Assembly: GCA_009379915.1 (NCBI GenBank)
Contig: WHSV01000033.1
Coordinates: 1 to 33,815, forward strand
Length of the DNA stretch: 33,815 bases
DNA from: Actinomycetota bacterium
Lineage (GTDB): Bacteria; Actinomycetota; CADDZG01; WHSQ01
Direction of reading: 5' to 3'
Part shown: positions 15,449 through 22,737 of the stretch, piece by piece
Layout of the letters: every line of letters starts with the position of its first letter
Numbering within the stretch: the stretch's first letter is position 1
Program-made: the position numbers and the translations under genes
The notes under the pieces: generated by a model
Database searches by the model: none
What the model saw: the letters and a program-made list of their open reading frames with translations, nothing else
Told to the model about the DNA's origin: nothing

Positions 15449-17007
15449 CGAGTCGTCGCCTCTTTGTCCTTCAACACCCGCCGGAGGATCTTTCCGGAGG
15501 CCGACTTCGGGATGGACTCCACCACCTCGACCACCCGGACGCGTTTGTGAGGAGCAACTCGCTCGGCGACGTATGTCTTGACGTCGTCTTCGCCCAGCTC
15601 ACCCGCAAGAACGACGAAAGCCTTTGGGACCTCCCCGGCCTCCTCGTCGACCACGCCGATAACGGCGGCATCCGAGATCTGCGGGTGCGAGAGAAGGAGC
15701 GCCTCCAACTCGGCCGGCGCGACCTGCATCCCCTTGTACTTGATCAGTTCCTTGAGTCTGTCGACCAAGAAGAAGTAACCGTCGGAATCGACTCGCCCGA
15801 TGTCGCCTGAGTGGAGCCATCCCTCGGAGTCGATCGTCGTCGAAGTCGCCGCGTCGTTGTTGAGATAGCCCTTCATGACCTGAGGTCCGCGAATCCAGAC
15901 CTCGCCGAGCTCGCCGGGTGAGAGCTCCTCGCCGCTGGTCGGCTCGACGACAAGGCATTCGGTGTTCGGAATCGGGGGGCCAATCGAACCCGGCTTGTCC
16001 TTGGCCGGGTCATCGGGAACGACGTGCGTCACCGGGCTGGTCTCGGTCAGGCCATATCCCTGCATCACATGGCAGCCGAGACGCTCGGAGGCCGCGGCTG
16101 CGAGCTCTCCGCTGAGAGGTGCCGCGCCCGACATGATGAGCTTGATGCTCGACAGGTCGTAGTTGTCGACCACCGGATGCTTCGCCAGAGCGAGAATGAC
16201 CGGAGGCACGAGGTAGGCGCGAGTCGTGCTGTATTTCTGCGATAGCTCCAAGAATTGCTCGAGGTCGAACCGGGGAATCGTCACGATCGTGGCGCCGCTC
16301 CGCAGTCCCCCGTTCATCAGCACCGTCATCCCGTAGATGTGAAAAAAGGGCAGCAGCCCGATGAATATATCCGACGAGTCGACGGCGTGCGCTCCGAGAA
16401 ACTGCTCGATGTTGCCGACGAGGTTGTGGTGGGTCAGCATGACGCCCTTCGGAAAGCCCGTCGTGCCGCTCGAGTACGGAAGGACCGCCAGGTCGTCGTG
16501 TACGTCGAAGTCCACCGCCGGTGCATCCAGTCCCGCCGACAGAAGCTCCATGAACGAGGTTGCTCCCTCGGCTTCACCGAGAACGAAGACCTCCTCGACT
16601 CCCGCCTTGCCGGCAGCATCCTTTGCGTTGTCGAGGAACTGCGGAAGAGTGAGAAGGAAGCGAGCTTTCGAGTCCTCGAGCTGGAACGCCAGCTCGTCCG
16701 CGGTGTAGAGGGGGTTGACGGTCGTGACGATGCCGCCGACCGATGCAACTCCGTGGAACGCGATTGCGTACTCTGGCAGGTTGGGCAAATAGATGGCGAA
16801 GCAGTCGCCCTTGCCGAAACCTCGCGCCGTAAGCCCGGCAGCCAAGGCTCGCACTCGGCCGGCGAGCCCCTCGTACGTGATCGTGCGTCCGCTCGGCCCA
16901 TCGATCAGCGCCGGCTTGTCTCCGAACTCGATTGCTCGCTCGAGCACGAATGCGGTCAGCGGCACTTCTGGAATGTCCACCGCGGGATACGGACTGACGA
17001 CGACCAT
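15445..17007 (-). CDS. AMP-dependent acyl-CoA ligase (4-coumarate/fatty acid-CoA ligase type)
   Basis: 520 residues of the ANL superfamily: it activates a carboxylate as acyl-AMP and transfers it to CoA. Visible are the P-loop-like YSSGTTGFPKGV (178-189), MQGYGLTETSP, the hinge region DGYFFLVDRLKELIKYKGMQVAP, and the catalytic Lys506 in SASGKILRR. The sequence is nearest the 4-coumarate-CoA ligase-like clade, but these motifs do not settle the acid used. ATG 17007 has a GGGGGAA ribosome-binding site. It overlaps the following oxidase gene. Both genes lie between sufB and sufD on the same strand. Confidence 0.92.
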   Translation of the reverse strand: MVVVSPYPAVDIPEVPLTAFVLERAIEFGDKPALIDGPSGRTITYEGLAGRVRALAAGLTARGFGKGDCFAIYLPNLPEYAIAFHGVASVGGIVTTVNPLYTADELAFQLEDSKARFLLTLPQFLDNAKDAAGKAGVEEVFVLGEAEGATSFMELLSAGLDAPAVDFDVHDDLAVLPYSSGTTGFPKGVMLTHHNLVGNIEQFLGAHAVDSSDIFIGLLPFFHIYGMTVLMNGGLRSGATIVTIPRFDLEQFLELSQKYSTTRAYLVPPVILALAKHPVVDNYDLSSIKLIMSGAAPLSGELAAAASERLGCHVMQGYGLTETSPVTHVVPDDPAKDKPGSIGPPIPNTECLVVEPTSGEELSPGELGEVWIRGPQVMKGYLNNDAATSTTIDSEGWLHSGDIGRVDSDGYFFLVDRLKELIKYKGMQVAPAELEALLLSHPQISDAAVIGVVDEEAGEVPKAFVVLAGELGEDDVKTYVAERVAPHKRVRVVEVVESIPKSASGKILRRVLKDKEATTR

Positions 17008-17109
17008 TCTCGGTTCCCCCTTGTCGATGACCTCCGGACGAGTGTCCCACTTCGCGGAGACCGATGGAATTGTCCTGCACGGGCGGGAGATTCAGGGTAT
17101 GCAGTCGCA

Positions 17110-17370
17110 ATGGACGTCGACTCCATGGGCCTCTTCAGTTGGATCCTCGCCGGGATCCTCATTGGTGGGATCGCGCGCCTGCTTCTTCCCGGTCGCGATC
17201 CGATTGGTTGCCTCGCGACCATTGGGCTGGGCATCTTGGGCGCGCTAGTGGGGGGTTATGTGTGGCGTGAGGTCTTCGACCGGCGAGACAACATCTCGTG
17301 GATCGGCGCCATCATCGCCGCCATGGTCCTGCTATTGATACTCCGGTCGTTCACCTACCGGAGGCGCTGA
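17110..17370 (+). CDS. GlsB/YeaQ/YmgE-type small membrane protein
   Basis: 86 residues with three predicted membrane helices (about 8-26, 33-52, 63-80). The pattern GILIGGIARLLLPGRDP...TIGLGILGALVGGY is that of the transglycosylase-associated / GlsB-YeaQ-YmgE family, small stress-induced inner-membrane proteins with no proven activity. ATG 17110 is preceded by TATGCA at 6 nt, possibly a leaderless start; ATG at residue 6 is an alternative. It diverges from the acyl-CoA ligase gene. Confidence 0.85.
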   Translation: MDVDSMGLFSWILAGILIGGIARLLLPGRDPIGCLATIGLGILGALVGGYVWREVFDRRDNISWIGAIIAAMVLLLILRSFTYRRR

Positions 17371-17621
17371 CGAAGGCGCTTACTCCCGAATTAGGTCCCT
17401 CTGTCGGCATGCGGGTCGCGGCTTCGCCCTGGTCATGAGGTCTGTCCGTCCCAGGGAACCGTCGAGCCACACCGCTCGCCGCGCGTTGCCGATGGACGCA
17501 TATCCCTGATCGCCTCGATTGCAGGTAACGACCCGGGGAATACCGCCGGTGACCGGCAGATGCCAGACAGCAAAGAGGGGAACCACTCGGGCTCCCCTCT
17601 TGCCTTGATCTCGTTTTCTGT
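17371..17621. other. Intergenic region between the small membrane protein and sufB
   Basis: About 250 nt between convergent genes. Apart from the sufB terminator at its right end I see no gene or repeat here; codon-like reading frames are shadows without start signals. Confidence 0.5.
17573..17601 (-). terminator. sufB terminator stem-loop
   Basis: AAGAGGGGA (17573-17581) and TCCCCTCTT (17593-17601) form a 9-bp stem around an 11-nt loop. Read on the minus strand it follows the sufB stop by about 20 nt and is followed by TTGCTGTCT. Confidence 0.7.
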
Positions 17622-19055
17622 TTAGCCGACCGAGCCCTCCATCTGGAGCTCGACCAACCTCTGGAGCTCGACTGCGTACTCCATCGGCAGCTCCTTGGTG
17701 ATCGGCTCGATGAAGCCCCTGACGATCATCTGCATCGCCTCGGTCTCGTCGAGACCGCGGCTCATCAGGTAGAAGAGCTGGTCGTCCGAGACCTTGGACA
17801 CCGTCGCCTCGTGGCTGACCGCGGAGTTCTCCTCCTCGATCTCGATGTACGGGTAGGTGTCGCTGCGCGACTTCTCGTCGAGGATCAGTGCATCGCAGAT
17901 CACGTGACTCTTGGCGTGTGTGGCCCCCTTGTCGATGCGAACGAGCCCGCGGTAACCGCCGCGGCCTCCGTCCTTGCTGATCGACTTCGAGGTGATCGCC
18001 GAGGAGGTGTTCGCCGCGTTGTGGATGACCTTGCCGCCCGCGTCCTGGTGCTGGCCCCCGCCGGCGTAGGCAATGGACAGGACCTCTCCGCGCGCGTGCT
18101 CGCCGAGCAGGTAGATGCTCGGGTACTTCATGGTCACCTTGGAGCCGAGGTTTCCGTCGACCCACTCCATGATGGCGCCCTTGCCAGCCGTCGCGCGCTT
18201 GGTTACGAGGTTGTAGACGTTGTTCGACCAGTTCTGGATGGTCGTGTAGCGAGCGCGACCGTGGTCCTTGACGGCGATCTCGACGACCGCGGAGTGCAGC
18301 GAGTCGCTCGAGTACACCGGCGCCGAGCAGCCCTCGACGTAGTGAACGTAGGAGTTCTCGTCCACGACGATCATTGTCCGCTCGAATTGGCCCATGTTCT
18401 CCTGGTTGATGCGGAAGTAGGCCTGGAGCGGGATCTCGACCTCGATGCCCGGGGGTACGTAAATGAACGAGCCGCCCGACCACACCGCGGTGTTGAGAGC
18501 CGAGAACTTGTTGTCGGCCGCCGGAATAATGGTCCCGAAGTACTGCTTGACGATGTCCTCGTGCTCTCGCAGGGCCGTGTCCATGTCGCAGAAGATGATG
18601 CCGCGCTTCTCGAGCTCTTCCTGGGTCTTGTGGTACACGACCTCGGACTCGTATTGCGCGGTGACGCCGCCGAGGTAGTTCTTCTCGGCCTCGGGGATCC
18701 CGAGCTTGTCCCACGTCGCCTTGATGTCCTCGGGCATGTCGTCCCAGGACTTCACCTGGTTCATGGGCTTGATGAAGTAGTAAATGTTGTCGAAATCGAT
18801 GCCGCTCAGATCGGCACCCCAGGTCGGCAGGGGCTTGCGATAGAAGACGTCGAGAGCCTTGTGCCGGATCTTGCGCATCCAGTCGGGCTCGCCCTTGCGG
18901 TCGGACATCATGTCGATGACCTCGTGCGACAGGCCCTTTTGCGGCGCCTCGTCGTAGCTGGTCGCGTCGTGCCAGCCGTACTTGTAGTCGCCCTTTATCT
19001 GGCGAACCTGGTCGTTCTCCTGCTGGACCTTAAGGTCTTCAGCTTCTGTGGCCAC
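17622..19055 (-). CDS. sufB: SufB Fe-S assembly scaffold subunit
   Basis: 477 residues, the usual SufB length. Conserved segments are [19 protein letters not shown] at the start, the beta-helix core ([49 protein letters not shown]) and the C-terminal [21 protein letters not shown]. Cys387 in HVICDALIL corresponds to the essential Cys405 of E. coli SufB, the sulfur acceptor. The start is GTG 19055, with AGAGGGGG about 12 nt upstream. It is transcribed alone from its own promoter, with a terminator behind it, although its partners sufD and sufC lie in a second unit on the same strand about 4.5 kb downstream. Confidence 0.96.
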   Translation of the reverse strand: MATEAEDLKVQQENDQVRQIKGDYKYGWHDATSYDEAPQKGLSHEVIDMMSDRKGEPDWMRKIRHKALDVFYRKPLPTWGADLSGIDFDNIYYFIKPMNQVKSWDDMPEDIKATWDKLGIPEAEKNYLGGVTAQYESEVVYHKTQEELEKRGIIFCDMDTALREHEDIVKQYFGTIIPAADNKFSALNTAVWSGGSFIYVPPGIEVEIPLQAYFRINQENMGQFERTMIVVDENSYVHYVEGCSAPVYSSDSLHSAVVEIAVKDHGRARYTTIQNWSNNVYNLVTKRATAGKGAIMEWVDGNLGSKVTMKYPSIYLLGEHARGEVLSIAYAGGGQHQDAGGKVIHNAANTSSAITSKSISKDGGRGGYRGLVRIDKGATHAKSHVICDALILDEKSRSDTYPYIEIEEENSAVSHEATVSKVSDDQLFYLMSRGLDETEAMQMIVRGFIEPITKELPMEYAVELQRLVELQMEGSVG

Positions 19056-19141
19056 TACGGGAGACCCCCTCTAGTGCACTGGTCGGGTCGTTCGGGCGCT
19101 AACCCTGAGCGCCGTTGCTCTCGTGTCGGGTCCTGGCCCCC

Positions 19142-19170
19142 ACCCTATCAGTTAGGTCGTCCTAACCCAA
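19142..19170 (-). promoter_or_regulatory. sufB promoter with the shared palindrome TTAGG-TCGT-CCTAA in its spacer
   Basis: Read on the minus strand: -35 TTGGGT (19165-19170), a 17-nt spacer and -10 TAGGGT (19142-19147). The palindrome at 19152-19165 fills the spacer and touches the -35, a classical repressor position. It has the same arms and 4-nt spacing as the site at 13270-13283. The predicted 5' leader is about 80 nt. The nearest textbook comparison is the iron box of DtxR/IdeR, which uses similar TTAGG/CCTAA words but with different spacing. Confidence 0.55.
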
Positions 19171-19249
19171 CCCTTCGAGTGGAGGTATTTGCCCTGCTCA
19201 CAGTGATGAAAACAAAAGAAGTGGGCTCTCTGTTCCCGGTCCCTCGGGC

Positions 19250-20029
19250 TCAGTCCTGCCGGCGGACCGGGGCCGCCGCCGGGTCCACCGGAGGAGCGGC
19301 CATATCGACGTCCTCCTCGGTCTCGTCGGCGTGAAAACCGGGTCCCTGGCCGATTACCTGAAAGGTCTCGGCGGCCCCGTAACCCACGGCCTTGCCGACT
19401 TCGGCGAATCGTTGACGCATCCACGTTGCGATTCGCTCGGCATCCTCGCCCACCTGACTCTGATGGCACAGCAGCGCCTCGATCTTGCGGTCGAGCGTCG
19501 TGGTTATGTCCTCGGCATGGGGGCGATCGCCCGGACCCATGATCCAGAGCTCGCGCAACCCACGCCAGGGCTCGAGGCCCTCCGCGAGCAACTCGGGAAA
19601 GTGCCCCGGCGTCGTCCCCGCCGACAGGGTCACGTCGAGCGATGCCTGTCCGATGGCCCGGTGGTCCGGGTGGTTGACGAAGTCATCGATGACGGGAGTC
19701 GGATCCATGACGATGTAGCGGTGAGGACGGTACTGCCTGAACACGCGCGCGATGTCCTTGCGAAGTTCGAGCGAGTACTCGACGTAGCCATCCTGATAGT
19801 CGAGCCACACGACTTCCTTGACGCCAAGGACGTCGGCCGCGCGCTGGCTCTCCTCCATACGGAGCTTCGACAGATTGGTGCCCATCAATTCCTGGTCCTG
19901 GGTGCCGGTCGAACCGTCGGTCACGATGCACATCGTCACCTCGGCCCCCTCGTCCACCCATTTTGCGAGCGTGCCGGCGCAGCCGAACTCGACGTCATCG
20001 GGATGGGCGGAGACCGCCAGAACTCTCAT
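19250..20029 (-). CDS. PIG-L/LmbE-family zinc deacetylase
   Basis: 259 residues. Begins MRVLAVSAHPDD, with the zinc-binding HPDD at 9-12, and the second zinc site NHPDH (His120, His123). These metal enzymes remove acetyl groups from N-acetylglucosamine-containing molecules; actinobacterial members include MshB and Mca of the mycothiol pathway and other GlcNAc-conjugate deacetylases. I cannot say which substrate applies here. The last 30 residues are acidic and Ala/Pro-rich, probably unstructured. ATG 20029 has GGGAG 4 nt upstream and overlaps the stop of a 25-codon leader ORF whose first 12 residues mimic its own. Confidence 0.88.
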   Translation of the reverse strand: MRVLAVSAHPDDVEFGCAGTLAKWVDEGAEVTMCIVTDGSTGTQDQELMGTNLSKLRMEESQRAADVLGVKEVVWLDYQDGYVEYSLELRKDIARVFRQYRPHRYIVMDPTPVIDDFVNHPDHRAIGQASLDVTLSAGTTPGHFPELLAEGLEPWRGLRELWIMGPGDRPHAEDITTTLDRKIEALLCHQSQVGEDAERIATWMRQRFAEVGKAVGYGAAETFQVIGQGPGFHADETEEDVDMAAPPVDPAAAPVRRQD

Positions 20030-20103
20030 TCCGCGCTCCCGTGCGCGATCGTCGAGACGATCGTTTGGTCATCCGGATCCGCGCTTACGGAGAGAACTCT
20101 CAT
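20026..20103 (-). CDS. 25-codon leader ORF resembling the N-terminus of the PIG-L protein
   Basis: Reads MRVLSVSADPDDQTIVSTIA, then HGSAE and TGA. The first 12 residues match the first 12 of the following deacetylase (MRVLAVSAHPDD) at 10 of 12 positions, but in a different frame relative to it (starts are 74 nt apart). Its AGAGGGG ribosome-binding site is 8 nt before the ATG, and its TGA overlaps the deacetylase ATG (ATGA), so it could couple translation. The zinc-binding His is replaced by Asp. It could be a remnant of a partial 5' duplication or a functional leader peptide. Codons 14-20 also encode the palindrome described at 20043-20063. Confidence 0.5.
   Translation of the reverse strand: MRVLSVSADPDDQTIVSTIAHGSAE
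20043..20063. repeat. 21-bp palindromic repeat, copy 1 (upstream of the PIG-L gene)
   Basis: Core CGATCGTC-GA-GACGATCG (8-bp perfect arms) preceded by GCG. An identical 21-bp copy lies at 21005-21025, and on the minus strand both are preceded by GACCA within a few bases. Both copies sit 15-30 nt upstream of a minus-strand start codon (PIG-L and UspA genes), suggesting a shared operator or an mRNA hairpin. Confidence 0.65.
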
Positions 20104-20117
20104 TTTCGTTGCCCCTC

Positions 20118-20978
20118 TTAGTTGGTCCTCAGGATGAGGAGGTCGGTGGGCGCGTGGTGGCTGACCCTGTGCGGGACGTTGCCGAGTTTGAACCGCTGAG
20201 CGCCCGTCATACCGACACTTCCAACCACGATGAGCTCGAAATCTTCCTCCTCCGCGATCGAGATGAGCACTTCGGGGGCCGGGCCCTTGACGGTGCGGAC
20301 TTCAGCGTCGACGCCGTGTTTCGCCGCGTGCTCCTCGGAGCGCTCGAGCACATCCTGCGCCTGAGCCGCCCCCGCAATACGCCAGCGAAACTCGTCCGGC
20401 ACATCACGCAGCGAACGATCGGCATCCCACTGCGCGCTGATGCTGCCTGCGCTCGCGGCCATGCGTTCGAGCTCCGCGTCGCTCGGGGGATCGTAGGCGC
20501 ACACGATGAGCAGCTTGGCCCCCAGCGCCGAGGCCAGGTCGGCCGCCCTGTCCACCGCCGACATCGCCGTCGCCGAGCCGTCGGTTCCGACCATGATCTT
20601 CGAATAGGGCCCCTCACCCCTCGGTGGATCGGTCTTGACGATGAGGAGGTCGGTGCGTGCGCTGTGGCTGACCTTGTTCGGGACGTTTCCGAGCATGAAG
20701 CGACGAGCCCCGCTCATCCCGACGCTGCCCACCGCGAGGAGCGTGGCGTCACCGCCCGACTCGGCGGCCTCGAGCAGCACGTCCACCGGATTTCCCTTGG
20801 CGACGATCACCTCGGCGTCGAGGGATTCGGCCAGATCCTCGAGGGGTGCTCCCGGATCGGAACCGGCGTGTACGAGCACGAGCTTCGCCGACAGACCCCG
20901 TGCCAGCTCGGCGGCTCTCTGCGTCGCAACCTCGGCCGTCTTGCTGAGATCCGTCCCCGCGACGATGCGCTCGTACAT
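20118..20978 (-). CDS. Tandem universal stress protein (two UspA domains)
   Basis: 286 residues made of two Usp domains, about 1-118 (YERIVAGTDLSKTAEVATQRAAELA) and 123-286 (YSKIMVGTDGSATAMSAVDRAADLA). Each ends with the phosphate-loop-like motif GSVGM(S/T)GA.RF.LGNVP. In ATP-binding Usps this loop ends in G(S/T); here it is Gly-Asn in both domains, so nucleotide binding is uncertain. Usp proteins respond to starvation, hypoxia or oxidative stress by mechanisms that are mostly undefined. ATG 20978 has AAGGGG 6 nt upstream. A 21-bp palindrome precedes it, and the PIG-L leader ORF starts 15 nt after its stop. Confidence 0.93.
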   Translation of the reverse strand: MYERIVAGTDLSKTAEVATQRAAELARGLSAKLVLVHAGSDPGAPLEDLAESLDAEVIVAKGNPVDVLLEAAESGGDATLLAVGSVGMSGARRFMLGNVPNKVSHSARTDLLIVKTDPPRGEGPYSKIMVGTDGSATAMSAVDRAADLASALGAKLLIVCAYDPPSDAELERMAASAGSISAQWDADRSLRDVPDEFRWRIAGAAQAQDVLERSEEHAAKHGVDAEVRTVKGPAPEVLISIAEEEDFELIVVGSVGMTGAQRFKLGNVPHRVSHHAPTDLLILRTN

Positions 20979-21004
20979 CGAGGTCCCCTTTCTTGTCTTC
21001 GTCA

Positions 21005-21025
21005 GCGCGATCGTCGAGACGATCG
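21005..21025. repeat. 21-bp palindromic repeat, copy 2 (upstream of the UspA gene)
   Basis: Identical over 21 bp to 20043-20063, core CGATCGTC-GA-GACGATCG. It ends 27 nt before the UspA start codon, between the UspA gene and the upstream thioesterase gene. Confidence 0.65.
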
Positions 21026-21064
21026 CTGGTCTTCAGCGCGCTGTGTCTCCTGACGTCTCGGTGG

Positions 21065-21496
21065 TCAGGAAGCCGGTTCGGCAGTCTTGCGGACGGCGAG
21101 CGTGCACCGGGCCACGGCGACCTGCTTCCCGTCTTCCCCGACAATGTCGATATTCCACACGTGGACGGTCCGTCCCTTCCGAATGGGCCGCGCGGTTGCG
21201 GTCACCATGCCCGAGCGCTTGCCCCTGAGGTGGGTGATGTTGAGGTCTACACCGACCGCGAACTCGACTCCGGGCACGCAGTTCATGAACGATCCCATCG
21301 ACGCGGCGCTCTCGGCTATGACCGCCGACGCGCCTCCGTGCAGCAACCCCATAGGCTGATGCACCGTCGGGGTGACGTCCATCTCGAGCACCACCCGGTC
21401 GGCGGTGACCTCGATGGCGCGAATCCCCAGGGATTCGTGAATGGTGTTCTCGTAGACGAGCTCGGAAGCGAGATCGTCGGGCAGGGGCTTGTCCAT
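21065..21496 (-). CDS. Hotdog-fold acyl-CoA thioesterase (PaaI/YbdB type)
   Basis: 143 residues. The segment VHQPMGLLHGGASAVIAESAASMGSF (about 45-70) is the hotdog central helix motif with HGG and the catalytic-type Glu in AES. The strands LNITHLRGKRSGMVTATARPIRKGRTVHVWNIDIV follow the PaaI family order. Such enzymes hydrolyse aromatic or short-chain acyl-CoA esters; the acyl group is not predictable. ATG 21496 lies 6 nt after a TAGCAT hexamer with no Shine-Dalgarno, indicating a leaderless mRNA. Confidence 0.9.
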   Translation of the reverse strand: MDKPLPDDLASELVYENTIHESLGIRAIEVTADRVVLEMDVTPTVHQPMGLLHGGASAVIAESAASMGSFMNCVPGVEFAVGVDLNITHLRGKRSGMVTATARPIRKGRTVHVWNIDIVGEDGKQVAVARCTLAVRKTAEPAS

Positions 21497-21502
21497 GCCG
21501 GG

Positions 21503-21508
21503 ATGCTA
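21503..21508 (-). promoter_or_regulatory. Probable -10 hexamer (TAGCAT), leaderless thioesterase mRNA
   Basis: On the minus strand TAGCAT is followed by CCCGGC (6 nt) and ATG 21496. The spacing is identical to that at 223, 6710 and 13292. Confidence 0.5.
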
Positions 21509-21534
21509 CTTCGAGGCCCGAAGCCCCTACCCCA

Positions 21535-22260
21535 CTAGGACCGGGAAGAGCGCTTCTTCGAGTACATCGCGGCGTCGGCCGCGTTGAGCAATTCCTCGGG
21601 AGTGAATCCGTCCACCCCGTACAGGGCCATGCCGGCGCTGACGCTCAGGTTCGGCTCGATGTGTCGGGACTCCTCGACGAGAGCGTCGCCGAATCGCTCG
21701 ATCATCTTCAACGCCCCGGCTCGGTCCGAGTCGCGCAGCACTACCGCAAACTCGTCGCCGCCGTAGCGGGACACGCAGTCGGTTGCGCGCACGGCCGATC
21801 GCAGCGCACGGGCAACGGCAACGATGGCAGCCGATCCCGTCGAGTGGCCGAAGGTGTCGTTGATGGTCTTGAGGTCGTCCATGTCGAAGATGAGCAGTGC
21901 GAACGGAGTTCTTTTCGACTCCAGTTCGAAGAGCTCGTCGTAAAGACGCCCGACGTTGGCGACCTGGGTGAGCGGGTCTATACCGGCGATCTCCTTGAGA
22001 TGGGCGTGTGCCGTGAAATGAGTTTCGATGAGAATGCCGGCGAGGATGGCGAGGGGGCCGTACAGGGCGAAGCGGCTCCCGACATCGTTGAGAGGAACCA
22101 TCGCGACCACGAAAGCTGCACCAACCAGCAGCAGGCTCGCAAACCGCCGAGCAATTGGTCGCTCGAGCTGCTTGTTGAGACGTTCGGCCAGCGACCGGTC
22201 GTGCTTGATCCTTGGAACCCCAGCCATCGCCCCCACCACATGCTCCACTTTCGCCGCCAT
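21535..22260 (-). CDS. Membrane-bound diguanylate cyclase (GGDEF protein)
   Basis: 241 residues from ATG 22260 (GGGAG 8 nt upstream; a GTG at 22275 would add five residues). A cytoplasmic N-terminal segment of about 38 residues and two membrane helices (about 40-57 and 63-80) precede a GGDEF domain from about 92. The catalytic motif GGDEF is intact at 167-171, and the product-inhibition I-site RxxD (RATD, 158-161) is five residues upstream. FDMDDLKTINDTFGH carries the metal-binding Asp and the substrate Asn. An active, feedback-inhibited c-di-GMP synthase is predicted. No sensory domain is visible beyond the membrane hairpin. Confidence 0.92.
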   Translation of the reverse strand: MAAKVEHVVGAMAGVPRIKHDRSLAERLNKQLERPIARRFASLLLVGAAFVVAMVPLNDVGSRFALYGPLAILAGILIETHFTAHAHLKEIAGIDPLTQVANVGRLYDELFELESKRTPFALLIFDMDDLKTINDTFGHSTGSAAIVAVARALRSAVRATDCVSRYGGDEFAVVLRDSDRAGALKMIERFGDALVEESRHIEPNLSVSAGMALYGVDGFTPEELLNAADAAMYSKKRSSRS

Positions 22261-22384
22261 ACCTCCAGCTCCCACTTGAACGCCCCAGGACTATCTGCCA
22301 CCGGTGCGTCTACTAGCTCCAAATGACTAGTTACCTGTGTTTCGGCAGAGGACGCCGGCGACTTGAGGCATTTGTCGAGGGACT

Positions 22385-22684
22385 TCAGCGGGAGTCGTCC
22401 AGGGGGCTGACCGCTCGGATGTCGGTCTTGCGCACCTGCATGAAGTCAGATCGTTCGCCGACCGGCTCCCCGGTGAGCGTCGTCACCGTGGCGTCGGTCA
22501 CAGGGATGAAGAGACGATGGTCCCGCATGACCGACTCCCATGCCTCCGAGAAGCGGCCGAGCTCGGGGGCCAGGTAGATCGTGGCGTTTATCCGACAGGC
22601 GTCGAGCAGCAGGACGACGGGGGTCGAGTCGAGATCGACGCGCTCGTCGCCTTCGTTCACGGGCGTTGCTGATGGGTTCGTCAC
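22385..22684 (-). CDS. Small protein of unknown function
   Basis: 99 residues from GTG 22684. Contains STPVVLLLDACRINATIYLAP, then RLFIPVTDATVTTLTGEPVGERSDFMQVRKTDIRAVSPL, a compact alpha/beta pattern without Cys pairs or membrane helices. It resembles a group of small actinobacterial proteins with a central FIPVTDA motif, but I cannot name a function. No clear ribosome-binding site precedes the GTG. It diverges from mscL, with 53 nt between the starts. Confidence 0.65.
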   Translation of the reverse strand: MTNPSATPVNEGDERVDLDSTPVVLLLDACRINATIYLAPELGRFSEAWESVMRDHRLFIPVTDATVTTLTGEPVGERSDFMQVRKTDIRAVSPLDDSR

Positions 22685-22737
22685 GCTATTCTCATCGGCA
22701 CAAGACAGGCCCCGATTAATCGCGGCGGAGGTCCGAT

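Noticed and set aside
19152-19165. The suf palindrome as a standard DtxR/IdeR iron box
   Set aside because: The classical box is a 19-bp palindrome with TTAGG and CCTAA nine bases apart; here the spacing is four, so the identity is not supported.
17811-19334. Long plus-strand open frame (507 codons) opposite sufB
   Set aside because: It is the antisense shadow of sufB and its upstream region; it has no domain resemblance, and sufB on the other strand is unmistakable.
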